Below, one piece after another: positions 26,621 through 35,485 of a stretch of DNA of 64,000 bases; the stretch's first letter is position 1; each line of letters starts with the position of its first letter. The notes beneath the pieces were generated by a model that did not search any database, was not told where the DNA came from, and saw only the letters and a program-made list of their open reading frames with translations. The stretch comes from Blautia hansenii DSM 20583. Lineage in GTDB: Bacteria > Bacillota > Clostridia > Lachnospirales > Lachnospiraceae. Location of the stretch: the NCBI RefSeq assembly GCF_002222595.2, contig NZ_CP022413.2, forward strand, positions 566,501-630,500. The letters run 5' to 3'. The position numbers were made by a program, and so were the translations under genes.

Positions 26621-29386
26621 ATGGAAAGTATCAGACTTATTAAAGGACAAACAGTACAATTAAGAAAACCGGAAAATTTTTCAGATAAGGTATTTGGGAG
26701 TACGGGTTTTTTAAGATATGACGGAAATTTTTTGAAAAATGCAGGGTATTATAAAATTAAGAGAGAGTTAAGAGTAGGAGAGGAGGAAGGAGAACGAAAA
26801 TCAGAGGAAACAAAAGCAGAGCATCTTTTGGAAATAGAGAAGGTATCTGCTCAAGAGATATGCATAAGAGCAAAAAATAAAGGAAAGGTTGCGGTTGTCC
26901 TTAAGGATCACACTGGAAAAGAAAAGAAATGGAATGTGGAAATTCTGCATGAAAATCCCAAAAATCTACCAGATGTGTCAAAAGATGATTTTAGAGAAAT
27001 TCGTTTCAGATGGAAACAATTATTGACCGGAAAAGAGTTAAAAAATACAGAGGAGGGAAGAAAACTCCTAGGAAAGATAAATAAAGAAGCAGAAAATGTA
27101 TGGAAGCAATACTTCTATAAAGGTCAGGAGACATGTAAGAGTATCCCATGGAAGGAAATCTTGCAGGAAGAAACAGAAATTCCTTACGTAGATGATGCGA
27201 TACAGTTTGCATCAGCTTTCCGAAAGGTTCAGATTTTATGTAAAGCATATGGAGCAGAAGGTGGACTGCTTTATAAAAATGAAGAATTGTGGCGGGATAT
27301 TATTCATATATTAGACTTTTTATGTAATCAGTGCTATGTGCCGAAGACTCAGACAAATAATTGGTGGATGTGGGAAATCGGTATCCCAAAGGAATTAATC
27401 CCTTCTTTAATTATTCTTTTTGAGAGCCTTACAAAAGAACAGATATGGAGATACACAGAGGGGATTTCCTTTTTTCAACCGGATCCTTTCCATGAGGGAG
27501 TAATTGGGACTGCCAGTACTCACGGACAGGGGTACCGCAGGGGTCAGGGTGCAAATATTATTGACTGTTCTACAATCGCAGTGGGATTAGGTGCTTTAAG
27601 AGAGGATAATGAGCTGGTATATTTGGGCATGCTGGCATCTGCGGAAACCTTTGTTATTAAAAATGTGAAAGAGAGCAGTGAAATTTCTAAAAAAGGATAT
27701 GAAAGTGGATTTTATGCAGATGGCTCTTATTTAGATCATGTAAAGGTTCCATATTTAGGTGCTTATGGAATTGAATTTATGAAGGGAGCTGCAAAAATCC
27801 CTTATTTACTTTATAAAACCCCATGGAAATATCCGGACTATGTATGGAAAAATTTAGAAACTTATATTATTCATGGGTTCGGAAATGCTATATACAAGGG
27901 ATGCATGTTGGACTGCCTGAAAGGACGTTCTGTATCAAGACCTACGTGGAGCAATCGGGATATAGGGCGAGAAGCTATGAAAATCAGTGTCAGATTGTTA
28001 GATTTTTTGGGAGAAAATGGGAGAAAAACAGTACTTCCCATGTTAAAGGAATGGATTGAGGAGGATAAGGGCTTTTTAGATAGCTTGAAAAATGTGGAAG
28101 ATATAGACATAAAAGACAGAGCAAAGAAACTGTTAAGCGATACGTCTGTTAGGAGTGAGGTTCCTTCGGTACATAAATTGTATCCTCTTATGGATAGAGT
28201 TATTCATAGAAGAAAAAAATATCTTTTTGCAGTATCCATGTATTCAGAACGTATTCAGAATACAGAGATTATGAACCATGAAAATCGCTTTGGCTGGCAT
28301 CAGAATAATGGTATGACTTATCTTTATGATGCAGATAATCAGTATACAGAAAATTATTGGAATACAGTGAATCCTTTCAGGCTTTCTGGAACTACTGTTG
28401 TGCCGGTGAATATAGGAAATGGAAAACCGGATAGTTCGGGTTATGTGCAGGGAGGGGATTTTTGCTCAAAGGAAAGCTGGGTAGGAGGCACTGGGATTGA
28501 AAATTTCGGAATTAGTGGAATGGCTTTTTCAGGAAAGGTGCAAACCGTTTCAGGAGATCCGGCTGTTTCTTATGCACCGGATTTAAAAGGGAAAAAGTCA
28601 TGGTTTATGTTTGAAAAGGAAATCGTCTGTCTGGGTGCGGGAATTACAAATAAAAATGTGGAAATTCCGGTGGAAACGATTATTGAGAATAAGAAGCTTA
28701 GAAAAGATGGAAGCAACCAATTTCTGATAAATGGAGAGAGTCCCGATGTTTTATTGAGAAAGGCTGATATAAAGGAATTGGTAAATCGTAGCAAGAATAT
28801 GTCGGGTACAAGCTTTGAACAGGTGCGTTGGGCACATTTAGAGGGAAATCATTCAACCGGAACCGGATATTATTTTCCGGAAGAAAATACAGAAATCCAG
28901 GTTTGCAGGGGAGAGACAACAGGAAACTGGAAAGATATAGGAATGTTTGAAGGGGAAAGTACGGAAAATTATTTGGAGATGTGGGTAGATCATGGGAAAA
29001 ATCCGGATAATGCATCTTATAGCTATGTGCTGCTTCCGGAAACAAGCGTGGAAGAAACAGAAAATTATGTAAGAGAGCCCAAGATAACAATTTTGGAAAA
29101 TAGCAGTAAAGTGCAGGCTGTGTATCACAGAAAGCTTGGGATTACTGGAATAAACTTTTGGCAGGAGCAAGGGGGAAGCATAGGCGGAATAACAAGTGAT
29201 AAAGCTGCTTCGGTTATGTTGCAGGAAACCGCAAAGGGAACATTGAAGATTTCTGTTTCTGATCCTACTATGAAAAACCAGGGAGAAATTCGGATTATGC
29301 TGGGAAAGGATACTGTTTTAATCTTCCGTATGGCGGGAAAAAATGGCAGATCATGTCTGGCAGAACTTCCAATACATTCTATTTAG
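26621..29386 (+). CDS. Polysaccharide lyase family 8 (chondroitin/hyaluronan lyase type), no signal peptide
   Basis: The start is ATG at 26621; the TTG at 26594 overlaps the sulfatase. The 921-residue protein has an N-terminal beta-type region (1-110), an alpha-toroid domain (about 120-520) and C-terminal beta-sandwiches. PL8 landmarks are NNWWMWEIGIP (about 246-256), GANIID with Asn312, and DGSYLDH with His373. Tyr382 follows in YLGAYG, exactly nine residues on as in pneumococcal hyaluronate lyase, and Arg436/Arg440 occur in GRSVSR. The later GWHQNNGMTYLYDADNQY is also typical. The enzyme would cleave 1,4-linked hexosamine-uronic acid bonds by elimination, leaving a 4,5-unsaturated uronate for GH88. 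Unlike most PL8 enzymes it has no secretion signal and probably acts on imported oligosaccharides. Confidence 0.92.
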   Translation: MESIRLIKGQTVQLRKPENFSDKVFGSTGFLRYDGNFLKNAGYYKIKRELRVGEEEGERKSEETKAEHLLEIEKVSAQEICIRAKNKGKVAVVLKDHTGKEKKWNVEILHENPKNLPDVSKDDFREIRFRWKQLLTGKELKNTEEGRKLLGKINKEAENVWKQYFYKGQETCKSIPWKEILQEETEIPYVDDAIQFASAFRKVQILCKAYGAEGGLLYKNEELWRDIIHILDFLCNQCYVPKTQTNNWWMWEIGIPKELIPSLIILFESLTKEQIWRYTEGISFFQPDPFHEGVIGTASTHGQGYRRGQGANIIDCSTIAVGLGALREDNELVYLGMLASAETFVIKNVKESSEISKKGYESGFYADGSYLDHVKVPYLGAYGIEFMKGAAKIPYLLYKTPWKYPDYVWKNLETYIIHGFGNAIYKGCMLDCLKGRSVSRPTWSNRDIGREAMKISVRLLDFLGENGRKTVLPMLKEWIEEDKGFLDSLKNVEDIDIKDRAKKLLSDTSVRSEVPSVHKLYPLMDRVIHRRKKYLFAVSMYSERIQNTEIMNHENRFGWHQNNGMTYLYDADNQYTENYWNTVNPFRLSGTTVVPVNIGNGKPDSSGYVQGGDFCSKESWVGGTGIENFGISGMAFSGKVQTVSGDPAVSYAPDLKGKKSWFMFEKEIVCLGAGITNKNVEIPVETIIENKKLRKDGSNQFLINGESPDVLLRKADIKELVNRSKNMSGTSFEQVRWAHLEGNHSTGTGYYFPEENTEIQVCRGETTGNWKDIGMFEGESTENYLEMWVDHGKNPDNASYSYVLLPETSVEETENYVREPKITILENSSKVQAVYHRKLGITGINFWQEQGGSIGGITSDKAASVMLQETAKGTLKISVSDPTMKNQGEIRIMLGKDTVLIFRMAGKNGRSCLAELPIHSI

Positions 29387-29459
29387 ATATTTATTTGTTG
29401 AATAAATAGTTCAAAAATGCAAAAAAACGATATAAAAAGGGGGAAAAAGCTAAAATATA

Positions 29460-29539
29460 CAAGAAAATGATATAGTATTCAAGAATATGAGATATACAGA
29501 TACAAGTCTTTTATTTACAATATAGACATCAAGAAAATG
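29460..29539 (+). promoter_or_regulatory. Helically phased direct repeats upstream of importer 1
   Basis: CAAGAAAATG (29460), CAAGAATATG (29480) and CAAGAAAATG (29530) are spaced 20 and 50 bp apart, about two and five helical turns, on one face of the DNA. They lie 60-140 nt before the solute-binding-protein start. This pattern suits an AraC-type activator such as the regulator encoded at 23176. The 214-nt region otherwise shows only AT-rich sequence. Confidence 0.4.
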
Positions 29540-29600
29540 CTGGCCGGCATAAATGATGAAAAAAAGAAGAAGCAATATGTTAAAGCTAAGGAGGATTAAA

Positions 29601-31229
29601 ATGAGAAGTAAGTGGGCTCGTATTGTTAGTATGACTTTAGTGGGTACTATGTTATTGACTGGTTGTGGTGGTGCTAGTGGAGATAAGAAAGAAGACTCCA
29701 AGGACGAAAAGAAAGAGGTATCCGATAATTTAAATAAAGAGGGACTGCCGATTTTAAAGGAGAAGGAAACATTCACGATTGCAGTGCCACAGAAAAGTAC
29801 ATTAAAATCAGCGGCAGAAAAGGAATGTGTAAAGGCTGCTGAAGAAGCTACAAATGTTCATATTGAGTGGGTAGAAATTCCAGCTTCCGGTTGGAAAGAA
29901 AAAATCAACATTATGTTCAATACAGACAGTTTACCAGATGCGATTATCGGTGCTGTAGATATGGCTAAAAATTATGAGCAGTTAGCAGAATTGGACGATA
30001 TGTTAAAAGAATATGCGCCAAACACAACAGCATTCTTTGAAACAAGAGATGATTATCCAACAGGTTTATATTCACCGGATGGAAAAATTCATACATTACC
30101 AACAGGTGATGAAGCAATCCATAATATTATTGACTCTCAGCTTTGGATTAACCAGAAATGGCTTGATAATTTAGGCTTACAGATGCCGACAACTGTTGAT
30201 GAGTTTAAAGAAGTATTGATTGCATTTCGTGACAAAGATCCAAATGGAAATGGAAAAGCAGATGAAATTCCGTTTACATTTCGGGATGCATGGGGCTGGG
30301 GCGGAACAATCGAAAACCTTTTTGGACCTTTTGGTGTGTTAGAAACAGCTACTCACGTATTTACAAGAGACGGAAAAGTTACTTTTAGTGCAGCAGAGCA
30401 GGGATATTATGATGCGTTGACATGGATGAACGGATTATATAAAGAAGGTTTAATTGATAAAGAAGCTTTTACACTGAGTGGAGACCAGTATGCGTCAAGA
30501 GGTGCCTCAGGCGATAATTTAGGTGTTGTTGCAGGATATCGTGCAAATGAAGCGGGTGTTGTTAACGAAGCAGATTATCGTGCAGTTCCTGTATTAAAAG
30601 GACAAGACGGCACACAGATGGTTGGTATAAACAATGTAACAAAAACAGGCGGTTTTGTAATCAGTAAAAACTGTAAAAATCCAGAAGCTTTAGTTCGCTG
30701 GTATGATTATATTAATTCGAGTCTGGAATTAGCGCTTGAGTGGGGACGTGGAGAAGAAGATGTAACATGGAGAATTTTGGAACAGGACGGAGAACAAATT
30801 CCACAGTTTATTACAATGGATGAGACAATCTTAAAAGAAAACGGTGGATATCAGTCTAAAGCAGAATATAGAAACGCAGAAAGTTTCTCAGGTGATACAC
30901 CTTCTCTTTGGAAATACGAATATGCACAGAAAGTAGTAAATGATGAAAATTGTCCACCAGACTATAAATTAGATGCTGTAAATGAGCAGATGCAGTATGG
31001 AGTTATGGAACTTCCTTCCGGAACATCTGATCTGGAAAATTCAGAAAGAAGAACAATTTTATTAGCTGATATTGATAACTATCTGAAGAAATTCATTGCA
31101 GATTCAGTTATCAATGGTATTGATGAAGGAAAATGGGAAGAACATCAGAAAACGTTGAAATCCCTTAAAGTTGAAGAATATACAAAACTTTGTCAAGAAT
31201 TTGTTGATTCTTTAGAAACAGATAAATAG
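29601..31229 (+). CDS. ABC importer solute-binding lipoprotein 1 (LplA/AlgQ-like)
   Basis: The start is ATG at 29601, after AAGGAGGA; the longer frame is leader sequence. The 542-residue protein has a lipoprotein signal with LLTGC (Cys22). The stretch DPNGNGKADEIPFTF is the EF-hand-like calcium site found in AlgQ and in the glycosaminoglycan-binding proteins of this family. It would capture oligosaccharides outside the cell and deliver them to the two permeases that follow. No ATPase is encoded here, so a shared MsmX-type ATPase elsewhere is expected. A hairpin follows the gene. Confidence 0.93.
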   Translation: MRSKWARIVSMTLVGTMLLTGCGGASGDKKEDSKDEKKEVSDNLNKEGLPILKEKETFTIAVPQKSTLKSAAEKECVKAAEEATNVHIEWVEIPASGWKEKINIMFNTDSLPDAIIGAVDMAKNYEQLAELDDMLKEYAPNTTAFFETRDDYPTGLYSPDGKIHTLPTGDEAIHNIIDSQLWINQKWLDNLGLQMPTTVDEFKEVLIAFRDKDPNGNGKADEIPFTFRDAWGWGGTIENLFGPFGVLETATHVFTRDGKVTFSAAEQGYYDALTWMNGLYKEGLIDKEAFTLSGDQYASRGASGDNLGVVAGYRANEAGVVNEADYRAVPVLKGQDGTQMVGINNVTKTGGFVISKNCKNPEALVRWYDYINSSLELALEWGRGEEDVTWRILEQDGEQIPQFITMDETILKENGGYQSKAEYRNAESFSGDTPSLWKYEYAQKVVNDENCPPDYKLDAVNEQMQYGVMELPSGTSDLENSERRTILLADIDNYLKKFIADSVINGIDEGKWEEHQKTLKSLKVEEYTKLCQEFVDSLETDK

Positions 31230-31242
31230 CAAAGAAGTACAG

Positions 31243-31281
31243 TCTGGTACAGTGCTTGTGTGAGTGCAGTGCTGTACCAGA
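31243..31281 (+). other. Stem-loop between binding-protein and permease genes
   Basis: TCTGGTACAG (31243-31252) pairs with CTGTACCAGA (31272-31281), followed by TTGTATTTA. It is probably a weak terminator or 3'-protecting hairpin that keeps binding-protein mRNA more abundant than permease mRNA. Confidence 0.5.
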
Positions 31282-31301
31282 TTGTATTTATGGAGGGAAA
31301 T

Positions 31302-32231
31302 ATGTCAAATACAACAAAAGGAAAAAGAAACGGAAAGTTTCTTCGACACTTAAAAAGAACATGGGTGCTTTATTTGTTTATCGTTCCAATGGTCATTTAT
31401 GTAATATTATTCAGTTATGTTCCAATGTATGGCATACAGTTAGCCTTTAAAGATTATCGTCCTACAGATGGAATTTGGGGCAGTGCTTGGGTTGGATTAG
31501 AACATTTTAAAACTTTTTTTGAATCTTTTCAGTTTAAAGATTTGTTGTGGAATACGTTATCATTAAGTTTTTACTCTTTGATTGCAGGCTTCCCGATGCC
31601 GATTATTTTCGCTTTATTCTTAAATTACATTACTAAGAAACGCTTGAAAAAAGCGGCGCAGATGATTACTTATGCACCACACTTTATCTCCATGGTAGTA
31701 TATTGTGGTATGATTTTAATTTTCTTATCCAGTGATGGTGTTGTAAACCAGCTTTTAATGATTTTCGGTGTTGATCCGGTAGGATTTTTATCCAATCCGG
31801 AAAATTTCAGACACATTTATGTATGGTCCGGAGTATTACAGGGTATTGGTTGGGGATCAATTATGTATATTTCTGTATTGACCTCTGTTGGACCAGAGCT
31901 TCACGAAGCTGCTACTGTAGACGGAGCCAGCCGTTTCCAGAGACTGCTTTACATCGATATTCCTTCTATTATGCCGACTATGGTAATTATGTTAATTATG
32001 AGAGCCGGAGAAATCATGGACTTAGGATTTGAAAAAGCGTTCTTATTACAGAACAGCATTAACCTTGAATATTCAGAGATTATTTCAACTTATGTATATA
32101 AAATCGGTATTCAAAACGGACAATTCAGTTATTCAGCAGCTATTGGTTTGTTTAATAATGTAATTAATCTGTTGCTGTTAGTTGTGGTAAATAAAATTGC
32201 GAAACGTGTTTCAGATGTAAGTCTTTGGTAG
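31302..32231 (+). CDS. ABC importer permease 1A (LplB-like)
   Basis: The start is ATG at 31302, after GGAGGGA; the upstream frame runs through the hairpin. The 309-residue protein has six hydrophobic segments and the EAA loop ELHEAATVDGASRFQR (about residue 205), which contacts the ATPase. The sequence YVPMYGIQLAFKDY near the N-terminus is typical of LplB/YteP permeases for complex oligosaccharides. It pairs with the permease gene 13 nt downstream. Confidence 0.93.
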   Translation: MSNTTKGKRNGKFLRHLKRTWVLYLFIVPMVIYVILFSYVPMYGIQLAFKDYRPTDGIWGSAWVGLEHFKTFFESFQFKDLLWNTLSLSFYSLIAGFPMPIIFALFLNYITKKRLKKAAQMITYAPHFISMVVYCGMILIFLSSDGVVNQLLMIFGVDPVGFLSNPENFRHIYVWSGVLQGIGWGSIMYISVLTSVGPELHEAATVDGASRFQRLLYIDIPSIMPTMVIMLIMRAGEIMDLGFEKAFLLQNSINLEYSEIISTYVYKIGIQNGQFSYSAAIGLFNNVINLLLLVVVNKIAKRVSDVSLW

Positions 32232-32244
32232 GAAGGAGCAGGCA

Positions 32245-33138
32245 ATGAAAAAGTTTAAAAAAATGAGTAAATCAGATATCGTATTTCTTTTTATTGTTTA
32301 TGCTACGGTTATTCTGATTTCAGTTATTATTTTATACCCATTGTGGTTTGTCATTATTGCATCAATTAGTGATCCGAATTTAGTTGCCACAGGAGAAGTT
32401 CTTCTTTTGCCCAAGGGAATAACTTTTGAAGGCTTCAAGTATATTTTTAGAGATCCTAGAATTTGGTCAGGATATTACAATACCATTCGTTATACAGTTG
32501 TAGGAACTATGTTGGCATTATTTATTACGATTCCGGCAGGATATGCGTTGTCCAGAACGGATATGATGGGACGTGGAATTATTATGAAACTCCTGATTGT
32601 TACAAAATATTTTTCCGGTGGTTTAATTCCTACTTACTTGGTAGTAAAATGGCTTGGACTTGTAAATACTCCTTATGTATTAATGATTTTAGGCTCATTT
32701 TCTGTATTTAATCTGATTTTGTGCAGAACATATTTCTTGAACACAATGCCAATTGAACTGCAGGAAGCAGCAGAGATTGATGGTTGTGGTATTTTTCAGT
32801 ATTTTATGAAGATAGTCATTCCGTTATCAAAATCTATTATTGCAATTATGGTACTTTACTATGCAGTAGGTCACTGGAATTCATTCTTTAATGGATTGAT
32901 TTATGTAACAGACAGTGATTTATATCCGTTACAGTTGATTTTAAGAGATATTTTGATTACAGGGCAATCTGTCGATCCTGCCACAGTGGATCCAGAGTCT
33001 TTGGAACTGATGAAACAAATCGCAAGAACAATCCAATATGGTGTAATTATTGTATCTTCTTTACCGGTATTAGTGTTATATCCTTTTGTACAGAAACATT
33101 TTGTAAAAGGTGTTATGATTGGTTCAGTGAAAGGTTGA
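32245..33138 (+). CDS. ABC importer permease 1B (LplC/YtcP-like)
   Basis: This 297-residue membrane protein has six helices, with the EAA loop LQEAAEIDGCGIFQYF (about 172-187). N-terminal YPLWFVIIASISDP and the C-terminal VKGVMIGSVKG are characteristic of the CarB/LplC branch. It forms the channel with permease 1A. AAGGAGC precedes its start. The sulfatase 2 gene begins 9 nt after its stop, which ties transport to desulfation in one operon. Confidence 0.93.
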   Translation: MKKFKKMSKSDIVFLFIVYATVILISVIILYPLWFVIIASISDPNLVATGEVLLLPKGITFEGFKYIFRDPRIWSGYYNTIRYTVVGTMLALFITIPAGYALSRTDMMGRGIIMKLLIVTKYFSGGLIPTYLVVKWLGLVNTPYVLMILGSFSVFNLILCRTYFLNTMPIELQEAAEIDGCGIFQYFMKIVIPLSKSIIAIMVLYYAVGHWNSFFNGLIYVTDSDLYPLQLILRDILITGQSVDPATVDPESLELMKQIARTIQYGVIIVSSLPVLVLYPFVQKHFVKGVMIGSVKG

Positions 33139-33147
33139 TGATATTTC

Positions 33148-34524
33148 ATGGAAAATGTATTGATTATACATGTGGATCAGCTTAGACGAGATGTATTAAG
33201 CTGTTATGGAGGAAAGGAAGTGCAGACGCCGAATATTGATTTTCTGGCGGAGAATGGAGTTCTGTTAGAAAATTTTTATACACCAAGTGCTGTCTGCACC
33301 CCCTCAAGGGGGTGTTTTTTTACGGGAAATTACCCTCATGAAAACGGAGCTTACAGAAATGGAATTCCGGTAAAGCGGGATGTTCATGGATTTGCGGAGG
33401 TCTTTGCAAAAGCGGGATATCATACAGGATATCTGGGAAAATGGCATTTAGCGGACCATAAGGAAAGAGGAGATGACTTAGGAGAATACAATCCTCTGGG
33501 ATTTGAAGATTGGGATTATAAAGTAGAATTTGGACATTGTAAATCGGTTGCTTATGAAAACGGAAAAGTAAGACCGAAAAGAGAAGTAGGAAATGACAAA
33601 AGCTATACGACAGACTGGCTTACGGATGAGACAATTAGATTTTTAAATAATCAGCTTAAAAGCACGCAGCCTTTTTTGTTTACAGTGAGTATACCGGATC
33701 CCCATCAACCGTTTGAAGTCAGACCGCCTTATGATACCATGTTTGACCCATTAAAAGTAGAAATACCGGAAAGCTTCTGGGAAAAAGAGATACCGGACTG
33801 GGCAGAAAGAGATACATGGGGAAGACTACATTATTATCCGTATGGGCTTTTCGAAAGGGAAGGGCACTTGCGTAGGCTGAAAGCTCAGTATCTAGGAGCT
33901 GTAAAATGTATTGATGATAATGTTGGAAGAATTATTCAATGTTTAAAAGATACAGGCTTATGGGAAAATACGATGGTTGTTTTCACCACAGATCATGGAG
34001 AATATATGGGGGAGCATGGGCTTATGGAGAAAAATAATCTCTATGAAAGTGTATATCACATTCCTTGTGTGATTTCTATGCCATGGAAGAAAATTCAGGA
34101 AAGACGCTGCAATACATGGATAAATGTGGTGGATTTTGCTCCTACATTAGCCGGAATGCTGGGAATTCCTTATCCATTTAAGGTACAGGGGAAAGACTTG
34201 TCAACATATCTTTTAGAAAATAGAGAAACAGAGCAGATTCTTTATATTCATCCTAGCGATGTGCCGAGAGCAGGAATTCTTACACCGGAATTTGAGCTTG
34301 CTTATGTGGGAAAAGGGTGGTGTGAGGAAGAATTCCATGACCATATTTTGTTTGATATGAGAAAAGATCCTCTCCAGATGACAAATGTATTTGGAAAGCC
34401 GGAGTATGCCAAAGTACAGAAAATGTTGACAGAAAAATTGAAGCGGCATTTTGAAGAAATCGGTACACCAAAGAAATTTTTGCCAAAGGAAGTATGGACA
34501 GTTGAAGAAAAGGACGGGAATTAA
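33148..34524 (+). CDS. Cys-type S1 sulfatase 2
   Basis: This 458-residue protein has no signal peptide. Cys50 in CTPSR is the expected formylglycine residue. Other active-site elements are HVDQLRRD (metal Asp), GKWHLADH, DPHQPFE, and TDHGEYMGEHG with Lys in MEKNN. It belongs to the alkaline-phosphatase-like sulfatases and would act on imported sulfated oligosaccharides. Its sequence differs clearly from the other sulfatases here, so it probably targets another sulfate position or residue. The ribosome-binding site is weak (AAAGG, 12 nt away), suggesting coupling to the permease gene. Confidence 0.93.
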   Translation: MENVLIIHVDQLRRDVLSCYGGKEVQTPNIDFLAENGVLLENFYTPSAVCTPSRGCFFTGNYPHENGAYRNGIPVKRDVHGFAEVFAKAGYHTGYLGKWHLADHKERGDDLGEYNPLGFEDWDYKVEFGHCKSVAYENGKVRPKREVGNDKSYTTDWLTDETIRFLNNQLKSTQPFLFTVSIPDPHQPFEVRPPYDTMFDPLKVEIPESFWEKEIPDWAERDTWGRLHYYPYGLFEREGHLRRLKAQYLGAVKCIDDNVGRIIQCLKDTGLWENTMVVFTTDHGEYMGEHGLMEKNNLYESVYHIPCVISMPWKKIQERRCNTWINVVDFAPTLAGMLGIPYPFKVQGKDLSTYLLENRETEQILYIHPSDVPRAGILTPEFELAYVGKGWCEEEFHDHILFDMRKDPLQMTNVFGKPEYAKVQKMLTEKLKRHFEEIGTPKKFLPKEVWTVEEKDGN

Positions 34525-34525
34525 A

Positions 34526-35485
34526 ATGAAAAGTGTGTTTCTTCCAAAAGATAATCATGGAGAAATCTTACATGCTCATGGAGGGCAGATTTTAGTAGAA
34601 AACGGTATTTATTACTGGATTGGAGAAAACAGAACACAGAGGAATAAAGTTTCCTGCTATAAATCCAAGGACTTTTTAAATTGGGAATTTTGTAATCATA
34701 TTTTAACTTTGGACTCACAGGTGGAGGACAGATTTTTAGGCAGAGATTTGCGATTGGATATACCGGAGCAAAAGGCTTCTATCGGAATAGGATGTAATAT
34801 AGAGCGTCCTAAGGTGATTTACAATGAAAAAACGCAACAATATGTGATGTGGGCACATTGGGAGATGCCGGCAGACTATAAACTTGCCAGATGTGCAGTG
34901 GCTGTGTGTGATACCATTGATGGGGATTATACATATCTTGGAAGCTTTAATCCAATGGGATATATGTCACGAGATTGTACCCTTTTTGTAGATGATGATA
35001 AGTGTGCATATTTTATATCTGCTGCAAGAGATAATCAGGATTTGCATATTTATCGTTTGACAGAGGATTATTTATCAATCGAGAGTAAGGTGTGTACTTT
35101 ATGGCCGGGAGAATTAAGAGAAGCGCCGGTAATGTTTAAGAGAAATGGATATTATTACCTTTTGACCAGTGGGTGTACAGGCTGGCAGCCAAATCAGTCG
35201 TCTTACGCATATTCCCGTTGTATTGACCATGGATGGTCTAATCGTTTTGAGCTGGGAGATGAAACTACTTATCAATCTCAGCCTACAGGTGTTATTAAAA
35301 CTTATAATTCGGCGTTGAATACAACACAATACTGGTATCTGGGAGACCGTTGGGGTGGCTGTGGGGAAGCATATTTCCAGTCAGAATATGTACTCTTGCC
35401 CCTGACATTTTCATCAGATACCGACTTGCATTTAGAGTGGAGGGAGGAGATAGCGCATGAATATTTTATTCATCATGGCAGATGA
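34526..35485 (+). CDS. GH43-like glycoside hydrolase (exo-beta-1,3-galactanase-type branch)
   Basis: The start is ATG at 34526, one nt after the sulfatase 2 stop; a longer frame inside the sulfatase gene is unlikely. The 319-residue protein looks like a five-bladed propeller. HAHGGQILVENGIYYWIGEN and ERPKVIYNEKTQQYVMWAHW match the GH43 branch that includes galactan 1,3-beta-galactosidase. REAPVMFKRNGYYYLLTSG would carry the acid Glu, and YQSQPTG may hold the Gln used there instead of an Asp base. It has no signal peptide. A Gal-beta-1,3-Gal bond exists in the proteoglycan linkage region, so it may act there; this is speculation. Its end overlaps the next sulfatase by 29 bp. Confidence 0.78.
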   Translation: MKSVFLPKDNHGEILHAHGGQILVENGIYYWIGENRTQRNKVSCYKSKDFLNWEFCNHILTLDSQVEDRFLGRDLRLDIPEQKASIGIGCNIERPKVIYNEKTQQYVMWAHWEMPADYKLARCAVAVCDTIDGDYTYLGSFNPMGYMSRDCTLFVDDDKCAYFISAARDNQDLHIYRLTEDYLSIESKVCTLWPGELREAPVMFKRNGYYYLLTSGCTGWQPNQSSYAYSRCIDHGWSNRFELGDETTYQSQPTGVIKTYNSALNTTQYWYLGDRWGGCGEAYFQSEYVLLPLTFSSDTDLHLEWREEIAHEYFIHHGR

